A DNA stretch of 64,000 nucleotides. Origin: Branchiostoma lanceolatum. Lineage: Eukaryota; Chordata; Leptocardii; Amphioxiformes; Branchiostomatidae. This document shows positions 24,001 to 36,600 of this stretch, piece by piece; within the stretch, counting starts at the first letter, position 1; every line of letters begins with the position of its first letter. Location: positions 20,840,920 to 20,904,919 of the forward strand of contig NC_089729.1 in NCBI RefSeq assembly GCF_035083965.1, in the 5' to 3' direction. Both the position numbers and the translations under genes were made by a program. A model generated the notes under the pieces. It did not search any database, was not told the origin of the DNA, and saw nothing but the letters and a program-made list of their open reading frames with translations.

Positions 24001-25083
24001 ATTTGGAAATGTTAGTATATTATACGCTGCATACGAGCTTGATTTGAAGAAATCGGTGAATGTTGCTGGAGCAACCTGAAATTTGGATGTGCAACCTAGC
24101 ATTTGCCCTTGGTTGCAACATGGGCAACCTGGCTCAAAAAAGTATTTCGCACCCTGTCATTGAAAAGGGCAGTAAGCTTTCCAATGATATATACATGTAG
24201 TAAAATGCATTTGATGATATATTAACGGAGATGTGATTGACCAAATTAAGTTTCCTAGCTTTCTTTGCCAAAATTATAATCGTTTAGCCCATGTAAATAT
24301 ACGTGGTATGTAAAGGCAAGCCCTGCAAAGATGTTCATTTTGCAGGGGGATGTTTATATATAGAAATCAGGTCGATTGATTTTGCTTGCAATAAGATTAT
24401 TCTCTTATTTCCAGCTGGTCCTGGTGGTTCGAGGTCTTCTAGGAAGCGAACTGCCTGTTCGTCATGTGACGCCAATGTTAACAAACGACGAAGACAGACT
24501 GGGTCATCCCCAAGACAAAATGGTCATGGCAGGACTATACAGGGTAGGTACGGGAAGTTTAGATGATATTCTGTCAGAGGAGATTTAGATGTTATTTAGC
24601 AAAATATACAGTAAAAAGCACAGTACTTGTATCTGTAGTTCAGTGGATAAGTGACCCTGCCTTTGGACCTCAAGGCTGTTGTTGCTCATCCGACATGCAT
24701 GTTACAGGCAAGGGTCAAACTCTTCAATGTACTTGTTGAGAAGAGCTGGAGGGCTTTCCTGGTACAATGAACCTACCTGACAGTATATATACATTGTGTA
24801 TGATGTGCATGTCATCTGTCTTTCCTGTCAAAACACTTTAATGAGCTAGCTTAAGTTAGTAGGCATTGATACACTATAGAAGGCATTGATAGACTATAGT
24901 AGGCATGTCACTTTCAAATACCGTAACATACTATTCATGCTGTTAGAATTTTGTTACCAAGCTGTTATCTCAGTTTTGTTTGTTATTATTATGCTGTATA
25001 ACAGTTACATCAGCTCAGTTAAATGTATTTCAAACCCAAGAATGTTACAAATTCTTTGAAATTTGTTTCTTTCAGAAGACTGA
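18066..25083 (+). CDS. PIDD1: PIDD1-like protein: LRR, two ZU5 domains with autoproteolysis motifs, death domain
   Basis: Six coding exons join in phase: 18066-20160, 20974-21206, 21979-22051, 22571-22804, 24415-24543, 25076-25083; about 923 residues (human PIDD1 is 910). Residues 20-175 carry leucine-rich repeats (LxxLxLSxNxL pattern). After an acidic, Ser/Cys-rich linker (about 195-330), two ZU5-type domains end in THFS-like motifs, HFSLF at 461-465 and HFSWY at 615-619. In human PIDD1 both HFS sites self-cleave, giving PIDD-C and PIDD-CC. A UPA-like part follows, then a death domain in exon 4 (LSITSEENWRLFAAELGF onwards), which in the family recruits RAIDD/caspase-2 or RIPK1. The start ATG has TAA just upstream in frame and an acceptor at 18056, so a non-coding 5' exon is likely. 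Intron 2 has a GC donor (AAG|GCAAGT). The last exon adds only Glu-Asp-stop; a different splice choice could give another tail. The basic exon 5 is unusual. The orthology call is from domain order and motifs. Confidence 0.92.
20424..20513. mobile_element. Palindromic MITE with CTCCAAGCAGAGG arms
   Basis: Two 45-bp arms meet without a loop; the ends are gtattctccaagcagaggtt and its reverse complement. Lies in intron 1 of the PIDD1-like gene. A shorter relative with the same arm is at 62206-62248. Confidence 0.85.
20567..20938. mobile_element. MITE of the TAAGGCCAC...GATGACATCC family
   Basis: The left end taaggccac is followed by atatggatgacatcc; the right end has ggatgtcatccatata then ggtcttac. 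Same inverted subterminal motif as 32701-33045, 43488-44309 and 52033-52267. A further decayed copy probably ends near 21842 (tcatccatatgatcaagc then ggtggccta). Its right edge is only about 35 bp from the acceptor of exon 2. Confidence 0.7.
22848..23101 (-). mobile_element. tRNA-derived SINE copy
   Basis: On the minus strand the head reads ggatgtccctatagctcaag, with a tRNA A-box-like TAGCTCAAGTGG, followed by tagcaaccct and ending near gtgcctattt...gggtctg. Same family at 28030-28215, 28718-28830, 34117-34378, 36640-36725, 38530-38788, 47075-47292 and 49680-49740, plus inverted fragments such as 63714-63757. In intron 4 of the PIDD1-like gene. Confidence 0.8.
23674..24156. mobile_element. 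hAT-like MITE with CAGGGTGCGAAATA ends
   Basis: The left end cagggtgcgaaatac and right end gtatttcgcaccctg are exact inverted repeats. Runs of ggttgcac/gtgcaacc words lie inside both ends. Flanking tcatt is repeated on both sides. CAGGG termini suit hAT. Non-coding; in intron 4 of the PIDD1-like gene. Confidence 0.8.
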
Positions 25084-25975
25084 GGAGTCAACAGGCAGTG
25101 AGGTCAAGACAAGGTTGAGGAAAGGACACTAAAGCATTAACCATGCCAAGTACTTGTGGAACTGTTATAGAGCCTGTGGTACGCAATCTCGCTGTGAAAA
25201 GCTGATTGAGATCCCTGCCCAGGTTCTGTGCCCGTTCATGTGCAAGCCAGGACACTGATTTAAAAATGAGACGTACCAATAAGAGCTCAGGATTCCTTCC
25301 CACTATGAAATCAATCCAATGATAGCTCAGGATTCTCTTTCACTTTAAGAAAATAAGCCTCCAACACCATCATGGTGACAGTTCTCAGTCTGACAATAAT
25401 TGGTCCATATTAGCACATGATATGCATCAATCAACAGGTGGATACGGATGTTCTGCAACAATGTCCTTTCAACCTGTTGGAAATAAGGTCATGGGTGCAA
25501 GAAGATTTGAGATGATGAAGACCCTGCATATGTTTCCATCCAACAGTTTGACATGTACATGTACCTGTACAGCCAAAAAAGGAAAAGCCTACTGCTGCTG
25601 TTGGCCATCTAGTTCTTAGGGGCCTGGCCTGTGGAAGGGCTGCTAGATGACTTAGTAAAGCTATTAGATGATTATTTGACTGTTTTTGATAAATATAAAT
25701 CTTTTACTTGAAGTTACTGTAAAAAGGTATCTCATGCATATAAAATGTGGAAATCTGAAGAAAAAATCAGGTTTGTTTATTTGAAGTTACAAATGCACAA
25801 TGTTCTTTGGATTGTGAAAAGATTCTATACTATATGTCAGCATTTTGGTATTTAAAACTTTTAAAGATTGGACATTGTTGTTGATGAAAAGATGCAAGTT
25901 TGGCAGAAGATTTTTATAATATGATGATGATGTGTAAGAGAGGTGACAATCAATAACTAGACAATAAGACTAGAA

Positions 25976-25981
25976 AATAAA
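25976..25981 (+). terminator. Candidate polyadenylation signal of the PIDD1-like gene
   Basis: AATAAA about 890 bp after the stop codon. Plausible, not unique in this AT-rich stretch. Confidence 0.5.
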
Positions 25982-25999
25982 TTTTAAAACATTTGAATT

Positions 26000-27606
26000 G
26001 ACTTTGTCTAGTATTACAAATTACAAGCGCCTGTCCAGTACATTGTATATACATATGTCTTTCAGTTCTTGCATTTGAATGTAGGTTTTAACCTCAACAG
26101 TGTGCTCAATGTTGGATTTTAGGGGCAAAACTTAAAATATTCTGTTTAACAAAATCTTCATGTTATTGATATTTATCAACATATTTTATGACATTTCCAT
26201 TCATCTTCCATATTTGTCATGTGTTTTCAAATATCACAAAACAACCAGCACCAAGGTACCATTATCTTTTGGTGGTACATGTATCAATAAATACATACCA
26301 GTAGTAGTATATGAACTGGTAGCTTTTCTACACCTTTGTAAGACGCAAAATGTCGCCTTTTTACTCCCTGATTTTTTATTGCCATGTGGGGTTAATACAA
26401 CTGTGTAACCAGAAGATGCACTTAGAACATCATCTTAATCTGGCATTGACAATGATTTTGAGTAATGACAATGTCAGGAAATACATTATTCTCAGTGTAC
26501 AGTACAGTGGTTTCGGCTGTACTTATATCTGCCAGTGAGAGTATTTCCAAAATGGGACCAATGACCAGATTGGTCTGGAAGGTTTGACCAATAGTGCATA
26601 CACAGGTTAGGCTGTGTTCTAAGTATCTACTGTAAAATGCATTTCAGTTTGCAGTGCTTTAATGTTCACTGTTTTCAAGGTAACCGTTTCACCATGAACT
26701 TAAGACTGTCATGAAAATGATCATTCTTTCTTCTGCCCGGCTACACCATTGTTTCAACCGCAAAATAAAAACACTCCATTTTTTCCCTACCACAAAATTT
26801 TATTACCTTGAACTTAAATGCATTTACAGTATCAGTTGTTTTATTGCATGTTACAATCATTGTTTATTTTAGGACATTATAGAGATTGCTGTGTTTCTGT
26901 TGTGTAGATGACTTAGTTTCCCAACCCTTGTAAGCCAAGGGTAACGTTATGTGTGGAAATCTGATCATGGTAATAGACAATGTTATATCCTTGAATTCAT
27001 GAAATAACATTGATCATGATGATATTGTAAGGAGATTGTGACAGATTAGAATAGAGTGACATTATGGCAGGGCCATACAAAAGTTCTGAGAATGATTATT
27101 ATCATTATATTGTTTGCTTTTGAGATATGAAATAAAGAAATTTGACATTAAGTGTTGTCATTCTTTCTTTTAATTATCATTATGTATTCAATGGCTATCC
27201 TACATGTGGAATTTCCATTTGAATGCATGCAATGTGCTAAATATTCTATGATTGCAGAAGAGAAAACTGTCAGAATTGAATGACAAGTCCAGTACTTAGT
27301 TCCATGTGTCAGGCAGATGATAAATGCATGAGTGAACAGAAAGTAAACCACCATTATCAGTTTAAGTTACAAAATTACAACCTAAGCTAAACAAACTTTA
27401 AGCATACACATTGGTATAGTAGGCATCTTTACATTTGTATATTACTGGCTTGAGTTGAAATGCCACTATTCTCAATAAAGTAGATAGGGAAATTCATTCC
27501 TACATGTATGTATAAAGCATGCCCTCTCTTGTACGATGCAATAGTTCTAGTAGGCATTCTTACATCTTCCTAAAAGATATTCCATATCTGCTGTATTTAA
27601 AGAGTT
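26000..27606. other. Region between two convergent genes (3' UTRs and spacer)
   Basis: No gene is recognised. The sequence is AT-rich, as expected for 3' UTR and spacer between the tail-to-tail PIDD1-like and ELAC2 genes. Minus-strand AATAAA candidates for ELAC2 lie at 26798-26803, 26840-26845 and 26863-26868; which one is used is unknown. Confidence 0.6.
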
Positions 27607-30600
27607 CTATTCTATCAGGCCCCCGAGTCTGTTCCGTTTGTGGCGCTTTTGTTTCTCTTTCATTTCCTCCAGCTCTTCCTGGAACAGGGCCTGTAGAGGT
27701 GCGCTGAGGTGGGGCAGTAACTTCAGGTCACCCAGACGGACCTGTGTACACAACAGTACAGGTGGAGGTTTATAGCAGTACTAGCAGTTTGCTCATGTAC
27801 AAGTATTTGTTACAAAACAAGTGGCCAGTATGGATAAACAAAGGGAAAATAAAGAACACTAAGGAATGTAGACTGTAGGTAACTGATTTTTTGTGTGAAA
27901 AAGACAAGAAAACTGAATTCAGTGTATTAGTAATATCTACATCTGATTATACATAGTAATGTACACAAATACAGTAACTTCAGGTCACCCGAGGAACCTG
28001 AAAAGGACAGGTGGAGTTTTCTTTGTTCCTTCAGACCCTTCTAGTGGCACATAAGGCAGCAGCTTTCCTTACTGTTTCAGTAGTAGGGTATATTTTTTGC
28101 AGGGAGTGGTTGCTAGCCCTTCCCTTTAATGTGCTTGAGGCACCTCCTTGAACACAGGACACCATTTTATGTCCCTTCTTAAAGACAGGTGCAGCCCCAA
28201 CCAAGATCCTGGCTGAGGATCAGCCTGCATTTTCTTAAAGGCTACACCAATCTATTCCTTGCTTCTCCAATTTCTGAAGGAAAAAACTGGAGCGGGCAGG
28301 CGAAATAGAAAAAAAATGTCAGTCATACATTGTACATGTTTCCGTGTTTCAGAAACACTTCAGTGAACGCAACGTAGTGTAGATTTCTTTGATTTTGAGT
28401 CTCTTTGTTATTGTTACAGGAAAAATCACAGAAAGAAATATTGACCTTTGTTTTAAAAAGTCTGACCTTCATGTGGTCGAATGCGATGCCCACTTTCTCT
28501 CCTCCATTGTCCATGAGGGGAATCTTGGGATAGCGCTGGCTGAAGTGTGTCAGCAGGTTGAAGCTGGCATTCATCTCCCTCCCTACATCAACAGCCTGGG
28601 AAATGGTGCTGTGGGATATGATTGGTTTAGATGATATAATATAAAGGTCTGATAAACATCAAACAAAGCACATGGAGCTCTCAGACACTAGCAGACACTA
28701 GTTATTGTTCACCTTGTAGTGACTAGTGGCACATGCATGTAGGTCAGCAAATTTCCTTGCTGTTTCTGAAGCAGGGCATATTTTTACAGGGAGGGGTTGC
28801 TAGCCGTACCTTCTCCAACACAAGATCCCCATCTTATGTCCCATCACTAGTATGAAGCCTTAATGAATGTCCACCAAAACTCACATCAATGTGATCATTA
28901 CTTTTCAGGTGACACCTTTTTGGTTCAGTAAAATGAGAGAGATGGACAAACCATGGGAAAAACTGAGCTGCGACCTGAGGTGTGCAGGTCAACTTAAGGG
29001 CTCTCACCTACCCACTTTTTTCTAAAAAGGGCTTTCCTCATCAAAATGTTTTGACAATTTGAATGTCTTCATAGATTTTATGGCATGACAAACACAAGAA
29101 TAGACCCACACCCCTCTGATCACAATCCTAGAGTCACTCAACTTATTCTTCCCTCTTAACTACTGATTTCCAAAAGGGGGTCGCCTGCAAAGTGATGATC
29201 ACAATGATTCGAGTTTTGGTAGACACATGTATTCATAAAAAGCTTCACATCCATGGCCTAAATTTGACTTGTGCACCTGGGGTGAGGTCAAGAGCTTATT
29301 GAATGCCCCTCATATGGAATGGTTAATTATGGAATGAGTATTAGCTCGACAGGTTTCTTTGCTTGTTTGTTTGCTTGACATGGTAAAAGAAACTGATCAT
29401 GACTGACTCCCATCAAGGAATGATTTAATGCAGATGCTTTTCTAAATACATGATTGCATATACAAGGGACACCTTCCATGGTTCTCCCATTGCATACACA
29501 CAGTAAAGTACCTGTGTCTTTTGCGTTTTGCCTCTTGGTGGAGTTCATCATCAAATGTAGCCTCATGTATCAGCAGTGTGGCATCTTTCCCTGTGGTAGA
29601 ATTGACTGTTGTTATAAATATGACATTGGCAAACATTCTATCTGTAAAGGACCACAGAACACATACATCTGCAGGCAAGGTACACTAGTGTGTCTTTTAA
29701 CATTGCAGGTAATCCACAGACATTTGGTACCGAAGCTTTCATACATCGTCTGTGTGACACAAACCCTTGCCGTTCTAGGCCGTAATAGTCCCTTTCCCAC
29801 AGGCCTCTAATTTGGGGTACCATAAAAAAATAACTACCAATGACGGGCCCTTACAGGAGTCACTATGGCAACTATTCTGCAAAACAGATAAACAGAACAG
29901 TGTCGTTTAGAACCAGTCAGCATAGCAACCACTAGCTCCTCGATCAAATTTCGGTAACACACACAGTTGATGAAGTTAACCAATAGGAAGGACTGATTCC
30001 CCAGCCTCTGATTTACAAGTACTGTATTTTCCATGAAGCATCTAGAGGGCTGATTGGTCAGAAGGCCACTTGGAGATGATTTGATAAGGCTAAATCTTTA
30101 AACAGAGCTAAAGGTATCTTGAATGTGCATATACACTGTACCTGCCATGATGAGGGCATCACAAGGCATGGAGTCTCCAGAGTAAACCAGCTTCCAGTCA
30201 TCCTTGTGGCTCACAACCAGGCCGTAGGAACGGGAGACATGGAGGACAGGCACAACCTGGAGCTAGCAAGGACAGAACAACAGACATATCTCAGTAGGAC
30301 AGGCACAATCAGGTGCTAGTGAGGACAGAACAACAGACATGTTAGAAGCACAGGCACAATCTGGAGCTAGTGAGGACAGAACAACAGACATGTTAGAAGC
30401 ACAGGCACAACCTGGAACTAGTGAGGACAGAACAAGAGACATGTCAATAGGACAGGCACAACCTGGAGCTAGTGAGGACAGAACAACAGACATGTCAATA
30501 GGACAGGCACAACCTGGAGCTAATGAGGACAGAACAACAGACATGTCAATAGGACAGGCACAACCTGGAGCTAATGAGGACAGAACAACAGACATGTTCA

Positions 30601-33600
30601 TAGGACTGGCACAACCTGGAGCTATCATTGACTACCAAAGATGCCTTTTCTTATTTTCATTTTTTCTTCTTATACACAGAAAAATGACATTGTGACAAAG
30701 GACTGGCTCAAAGCTGTAGAACACAATATTTAACCAGGACCCGTTGTGACAGGGAGATAATTAATCAGTGCAAAAAATCTTGAACCATTTTGAAAAATCT
30801 TGAGAGCCAGCGAGGCTTGAACCTTACTGTACATGTATGCATGGAAGTAAAATAACCCGACTTTTAGATTGTATGAAGATTTTTAAGTTTGCCAAGTCAC
30901 CATGCAGAGGCATCGGAGTATAGATGCATGTGCTTTGAAATTACAATTCCCTGAAAATTCATCATCATCATTATCAACATTGCCGCTTTCATCTGTTGAC
31001 AATGCGGGCCACCACTGCTTCCCCCACACTTCTGTCCACATTACCCCAATATGAAGTACTGTAGCTTTAGAAAGTATGACTAAAGCACTGGTACATTGGA
31101 CCATGGCACGGTGGCGACCTCGCTGCACCCTGAATTGGATTTGTGTTAACCTTGACTACTAGTATATAATGGAAATATTATGCAAAACATAAAAGTATGG
31201 CTCGCTGCATCCTGAATTGGATTTGTGTTAACCTTGACTTTATAATGGCAATATTATGCAAAACATAAAAGTATGGCTGAAACGACAACAAAACAAGCAT
31301 AAAAAGCGAAATTCTTTGAACACTTTGTCAAATCGCTTGGTGGTGTGAGGTCGCCAACATGCCACAGTTTCAGTGATATAGGGGCTTAACTAACCTGACT
31401 GAAGCCCAGGCTCTTCTTCAGGCTGTTCAACTGTTGGTTCTGCTCTTCATTTGAAAACACTGACAGATCTTTACAAAGAAGTAGACTGTAAGAAAAAATA
31501 AAAGACTTGGTGTTGATTTAAGACAAAGTATGTCAGACACTCTCTCTTTCTGGAATTGTGTAGATGAAAATATTGATTCAGTATATTTATGACAAACAAT
31601 CATTTAGTACCTATACATGTATGTAGGGGCATTCAAATGAAGATGAATTGTAACATCTATTCCACTTTCACAATGGAACCCATGTTTTTATAATTAAATT
31701 AAAATTAAGTCTGTGTTACTGATTACTGTCCTTAGAGAAATAGGGCTGCTATTTTGCTGATGTTCTGTTATTCTTTTAAGGATAGCGGTCAAAGTCATCA
31801 ACTAGATATTGTTTAACAATGTGAAAGTGAAATGCATCAGGACACTAGTATTTTCAACATCATATCTTAATTATACAGATATACATTGTACAAAACAATT
31901 TTCCACCCCAACAGAAATGGTGAGAGAATGTTGGAAAAGGACCATACAACATTTTGATCACTCAGATGGACAATTTCATGTCCCTTGCCAGCGGTCCACA
32001 AAAAAAAAGGCTTGGGTCGGCAGATTTTTGCTGCAGTCAGTCAGTTAACCAGAAACACAACATTATTTCCCTTGGCCTAATGTAAAAACTAATATAATAG
32101 CAGAAAGTGACACCTGTCAGTTTGAGCAGGTAATGCACTTACATGAAGTCCTTGTTGTCTATACCAATGTTCTCACAGTTGAGTCTGTAGTGGTTGATCC
32201 ATGACATAAATGGGAGGGGGGCTATCAGGTACATGGGGTGCTGGGGCTCTCCCAGGGTTTGCTAGGGTACATAACAACAAACATTTTTCAGCAACCCTGA
32301 ACTTTAAAATGATGCAATACTAGGAAAAACTCAACAAATGTCAACAGGAAGTACCTAATATTATAGACAGATCATGTGGTACATTGTCTCTGGTGACTAA
32401 CATAATATTGCAAATTGTTTACTAAAGGAAAAATGTATTTTCTCTATCATTTTCACATTGATCTTGAATGTAAGTTCAAGTGGTTATATATTTTTATAAG
32501 CATATCATATTCCTGATTTTTGATACTTGATATATATTGATGTCAATCTGGGACTATAATGTTGAAATGAAAATCCCTTACCAGTGCTCTTCTTCTCTCC
32601 TGAAATATTCTCATCAGTCCCTGAAAAATCACATTCAAGAAAAACAGCTTTGTCATTCAAATCTAAAACTGCAATTGATTCCATGATATTTGTGTCTGTA
32701 TAAGGCCATACTGTTTGATTATACAGATGACGTCCTCTGGGCACCAAAGAACTGATGTGAGCATGCAAAGAAAAAAAGCAGTGAAAAAGCTGCCTCCATT
32801 ATGAAGTTCAAGTGGTCAGGAAGGTTCAACAAATGACTAAACACACACAACATGGCATACCAAACAATAAATCATATATGTTTTGCTTTTTTGCATCTTC
32901 TTTGACTTTGACTTCGGAATTGACTTTGGCATTCTACTACATTTAGTAATTGTTTTCAGATATATTTCAGCAATTTATGGCATTATATATTTGCTAATTT
33001 TGCAGATGTCATCCATATACTAGTAATCAAGTCAGTGTGGCCTAAGTGTGACTAACCTAACTGAAATACTATCAATCTTGACACAGCCCAGTTTTCACAA
33101 TGACCTCATCACAGCACATGAAAATACATATTGTTGTGTCTTCTACTATGTTACAGTAACTACCAATACTGTAATAATCATTGTTTTTATCATTTCAATT
33201 GCACACCCAAAGATATCACCATCTCACGAATTCTGAGATCTATTGAGTACATTCTTATCTGCACTTGATCTCAGGTATTAATCTGATTAATGTATCCTGA
33301 ATTGTGCTGTACATTGTGTATCATAGTTCCTACTAGGGGTGGGTAACAGTGCAGAAAATTCAGGTAATTCAAGACAAGCAGTATACTCTGTGAGTGCTAC
33401 AAGTTATGTTCAAATTGTATATTGCAATGATATAGTTACATTTAGTGCACATTAGTTAGGACAATTCAAAGAGTACTAGTAGTAACCTAAAAAGGAGCCT
33501 TCACACCAAAAAGGTAAAATTGCACCCAGTAACATCACAAGAAATGTTACAGTTTATTTTCTAATCCGTCCAAAAACCAGTCCACCAATTATTTTCCAGT

Positions 33601-36600
33601 CTGCTTTTTTCATACGAGTCCAGCAAGAGACACCGGTTTTGTACCGGTACCCACTCCTAGATCCTACAACAGTTTACTTTTCTACCAGACTTAAGCTTCT
33701 AGTTAAGCTCTGTAAACGTTTGCAAACAAACAAATGTATTTTTCGAGGCTTCTTGTAAATTCTACATATGACTGAGCAGTGTAACATACATGTAGGTTGA
33801 AAAGAAGTTACTGAAAAAGAAGCTCCAGGAATAAATGTGTAATATGTGCCTTACCAAGTGATGGTCAGCATGGATGTGTGATATGAACACACACTTGATG
33901 TTAGCTAACACTCTGTCCACCTGGTCACCATAGTGACGGTACATCTGTCCAAATGTGCCCTCACCACCATCTAACAACAGGGACTCAGTCTCACTGTAGA
34001 ATACAATATGATGATACATCCAAACATAGAATTTAGGAGAATAAAATAAATGTCTATTTGACATGCTGCTTTTGGTATACACTATATGAATTCATTTGTT
34101 TTTTCATTCATGATCAGACCCTTGTAGTGCCTAGTGGCACATAGGACAGCAAGTTTCCTTGCTGTTTCAGTAGCAGAGTATCTTCTTTTTATTGAGAGGT
34201 AGCCCTTCCACTTTAACATGCTCGATCATCGGACCCCCATTTTACGTCCCTTCTTAAAGATGGATGCAGCCCCAACTGGCATGTCCTGACCCAAGATTGA
34301 ACTGGAGCCTCCCAGTTAGCAACTTGGAACCAGGAGCTCAACTGTGAGGCTGATACCAATTGAGCTATTGAGACATCTCTTTATATACATACATCTGCAG
34401 TCACTTACGACTATGAATAGAGAATATGAGAGGTTCCTTGCAGTAAGTACATGATGTATGACTCAGCACTGACCTGAGATGGACCAGGATTCCTGTCACA
34501 TTTCTCCTCTTACTGGGGATGGACGACCCTGTACCGAAGAACACCACTTCTGGGTAGGATGGAGAGACTGTAGAGGATACAAACAGACATCAACAGTTAC
34601 TGACTATATACAAACATACATGTACATCAACAGTTACTGACTATATATAGACATACATGTACATCAGCAGTTACTGACTATATACAAACATACATGTACA
34701 TCAACAGTTACTGACTATATACAGACATACATGTACATCAACAGTTACTGACTATATACAGACATACATGTACATCAACAGTTACTGACTATATACAGAC
34801 ATATACACACCAACAGCTACTGACTATATATAAGTACACACATATGATTTTATAAACACCAACAGTTATTGACTGCATACATGACATACATTATCTATAA
34901 ACAGTTATGAATACATGTATATACTATAAAGACATATATATGGCCTCCGTCGGTCAGTATTGACCATGGTAAAATCCTAATTCACAACAGCCCTACAGCA
35001 TCGACTATGGCTAAACAGCCCTATACGAGAATGGCAGTCTCTGCCACAAAAATCACATCTGTAAGCTGACTCAGTTCTGTTGCAAAGCTCTTTTCTGCGG
35101 ATCCGCTTTTCTTCTGCGCTGTGCATCAGTCTGACTTCTCCTGATTTGAGCTGTCTGAACAGTGTGCATCTCCACCATAAAGACAACCCCCTGTGTTAAT
35201 GTGTCCTGATGCTTTTCAATATTGCCAAATGGGGTAAAAACCAGAGATTGTGGGTTTAAATTACTGAACCTCAGATTTGGACGGTATTGAAAGGGACTGT
35301 AAATCCCCTCAGGTTCAGGAAATCAGGTTGGAGGGGATGTTAAGCGTTCAGACCCATGTATGTTGAAAAATTACCAGCACACTTGTCCATAAGAGTAGGC
35401 TAAGGGTTCTTCCCAGTGTGCTCTGGACAGAACAGGCTCATGCCTTCTTCAACGTACATAGCAATTCAGTATCTGTGTGTTTAATTCATCCTCAAAATTT
35501 ACCAGTACATTCAAGACATCGTTACCTGTTGTATCATCGGCAATTGTTGCTGAAATTGTTTCCTTCATCTCTTGAAGACTGTCCTCAAAACCAGGCAGTG
35601 CAAATGCCCCCTTCACAGCCTCTTCATTGTCCAGCAACGGGATGGAGGATCTATAAGGGGAAAACGGTAATAATTTACATGAAGAAAAAAAAACTGCAAA
35701 AAAAGATTGTATACATATCAACATTTTACAGGGCAGCAAGTTTCCTTGCTGTTTCAATAGCAGGGTCAGGGCTTGAAATACTACTTGCAGGTGCATGTAA
35801 GCGCACGTAAAATTGGAGTCGTGCACATAATTTCAAGAAGACCTGCACTGGTGCAAGTTACCACCTGTAGAAATTTATCCCCTTTTACTCACATAAATTT
35901 TCCCTTCAAATGAAGAATCGGTGCTCAAACAAATTACACATTAAACAAGAAATATTTTGTATCCGTTTAGTGGCCTTGAACCAAACAATTTAAAGCAAAT
36001 GAGTATTTTTTTGTTGATTAGATATTGCAAAAATTGTAAGTATGCTTATCACTTCATACATTCTAAATATACATGTATGCACTTTGTACCAGGTACGTAC
36101 AAAGACATATACTGGTGTACTGGCCCTAAACATATGATATTAATGTTACCATTACTGACAGGATAAGGCCCAGGCCTGTGTTTGAACCTGGACTTGAACG
36201 TATCCACCCCTAGTTGAAATAATCAAGGAGCTTTTGTGTACTGACTATTTAGAGATAAGAGTATGACAGTCCAAGATAGTCAGTCTGAAACATCAGAAAA
36301 GGAGATGTATGGGTAATATGTTGATGAAGGTTACAGACATCCAGGTAAAAAGATACGCCAAAGAACAGTTATTCAAGCAACTGGATACAATATTGAAACA
36401 GTTCAGAGTTTTGGTATAAAACCTGGTTCTCCAGTTCTTTCCATTTGTCACTGACGAAGGATCGTGGATGATGTCTGAAACATCTGTTTCAATATCTTAT
36501 CCAGTTTCTTGAGTTTTTGTTGGTAAATTGTTGACAGTTCACTGCTTTTGGTTGTGCAAGTAATTTAATTTTCTTCCATCTGCACCCGTCCAGATTTTTG

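Noticed and set aside
30263..30695. Open frames encoding a 17-residue repeat protein on both strands
   Set aside because: They are the translation of the 51-bp minisatellite, whose unit length is a multiple of three; the true coding frame here is ELAC2 exon 22.
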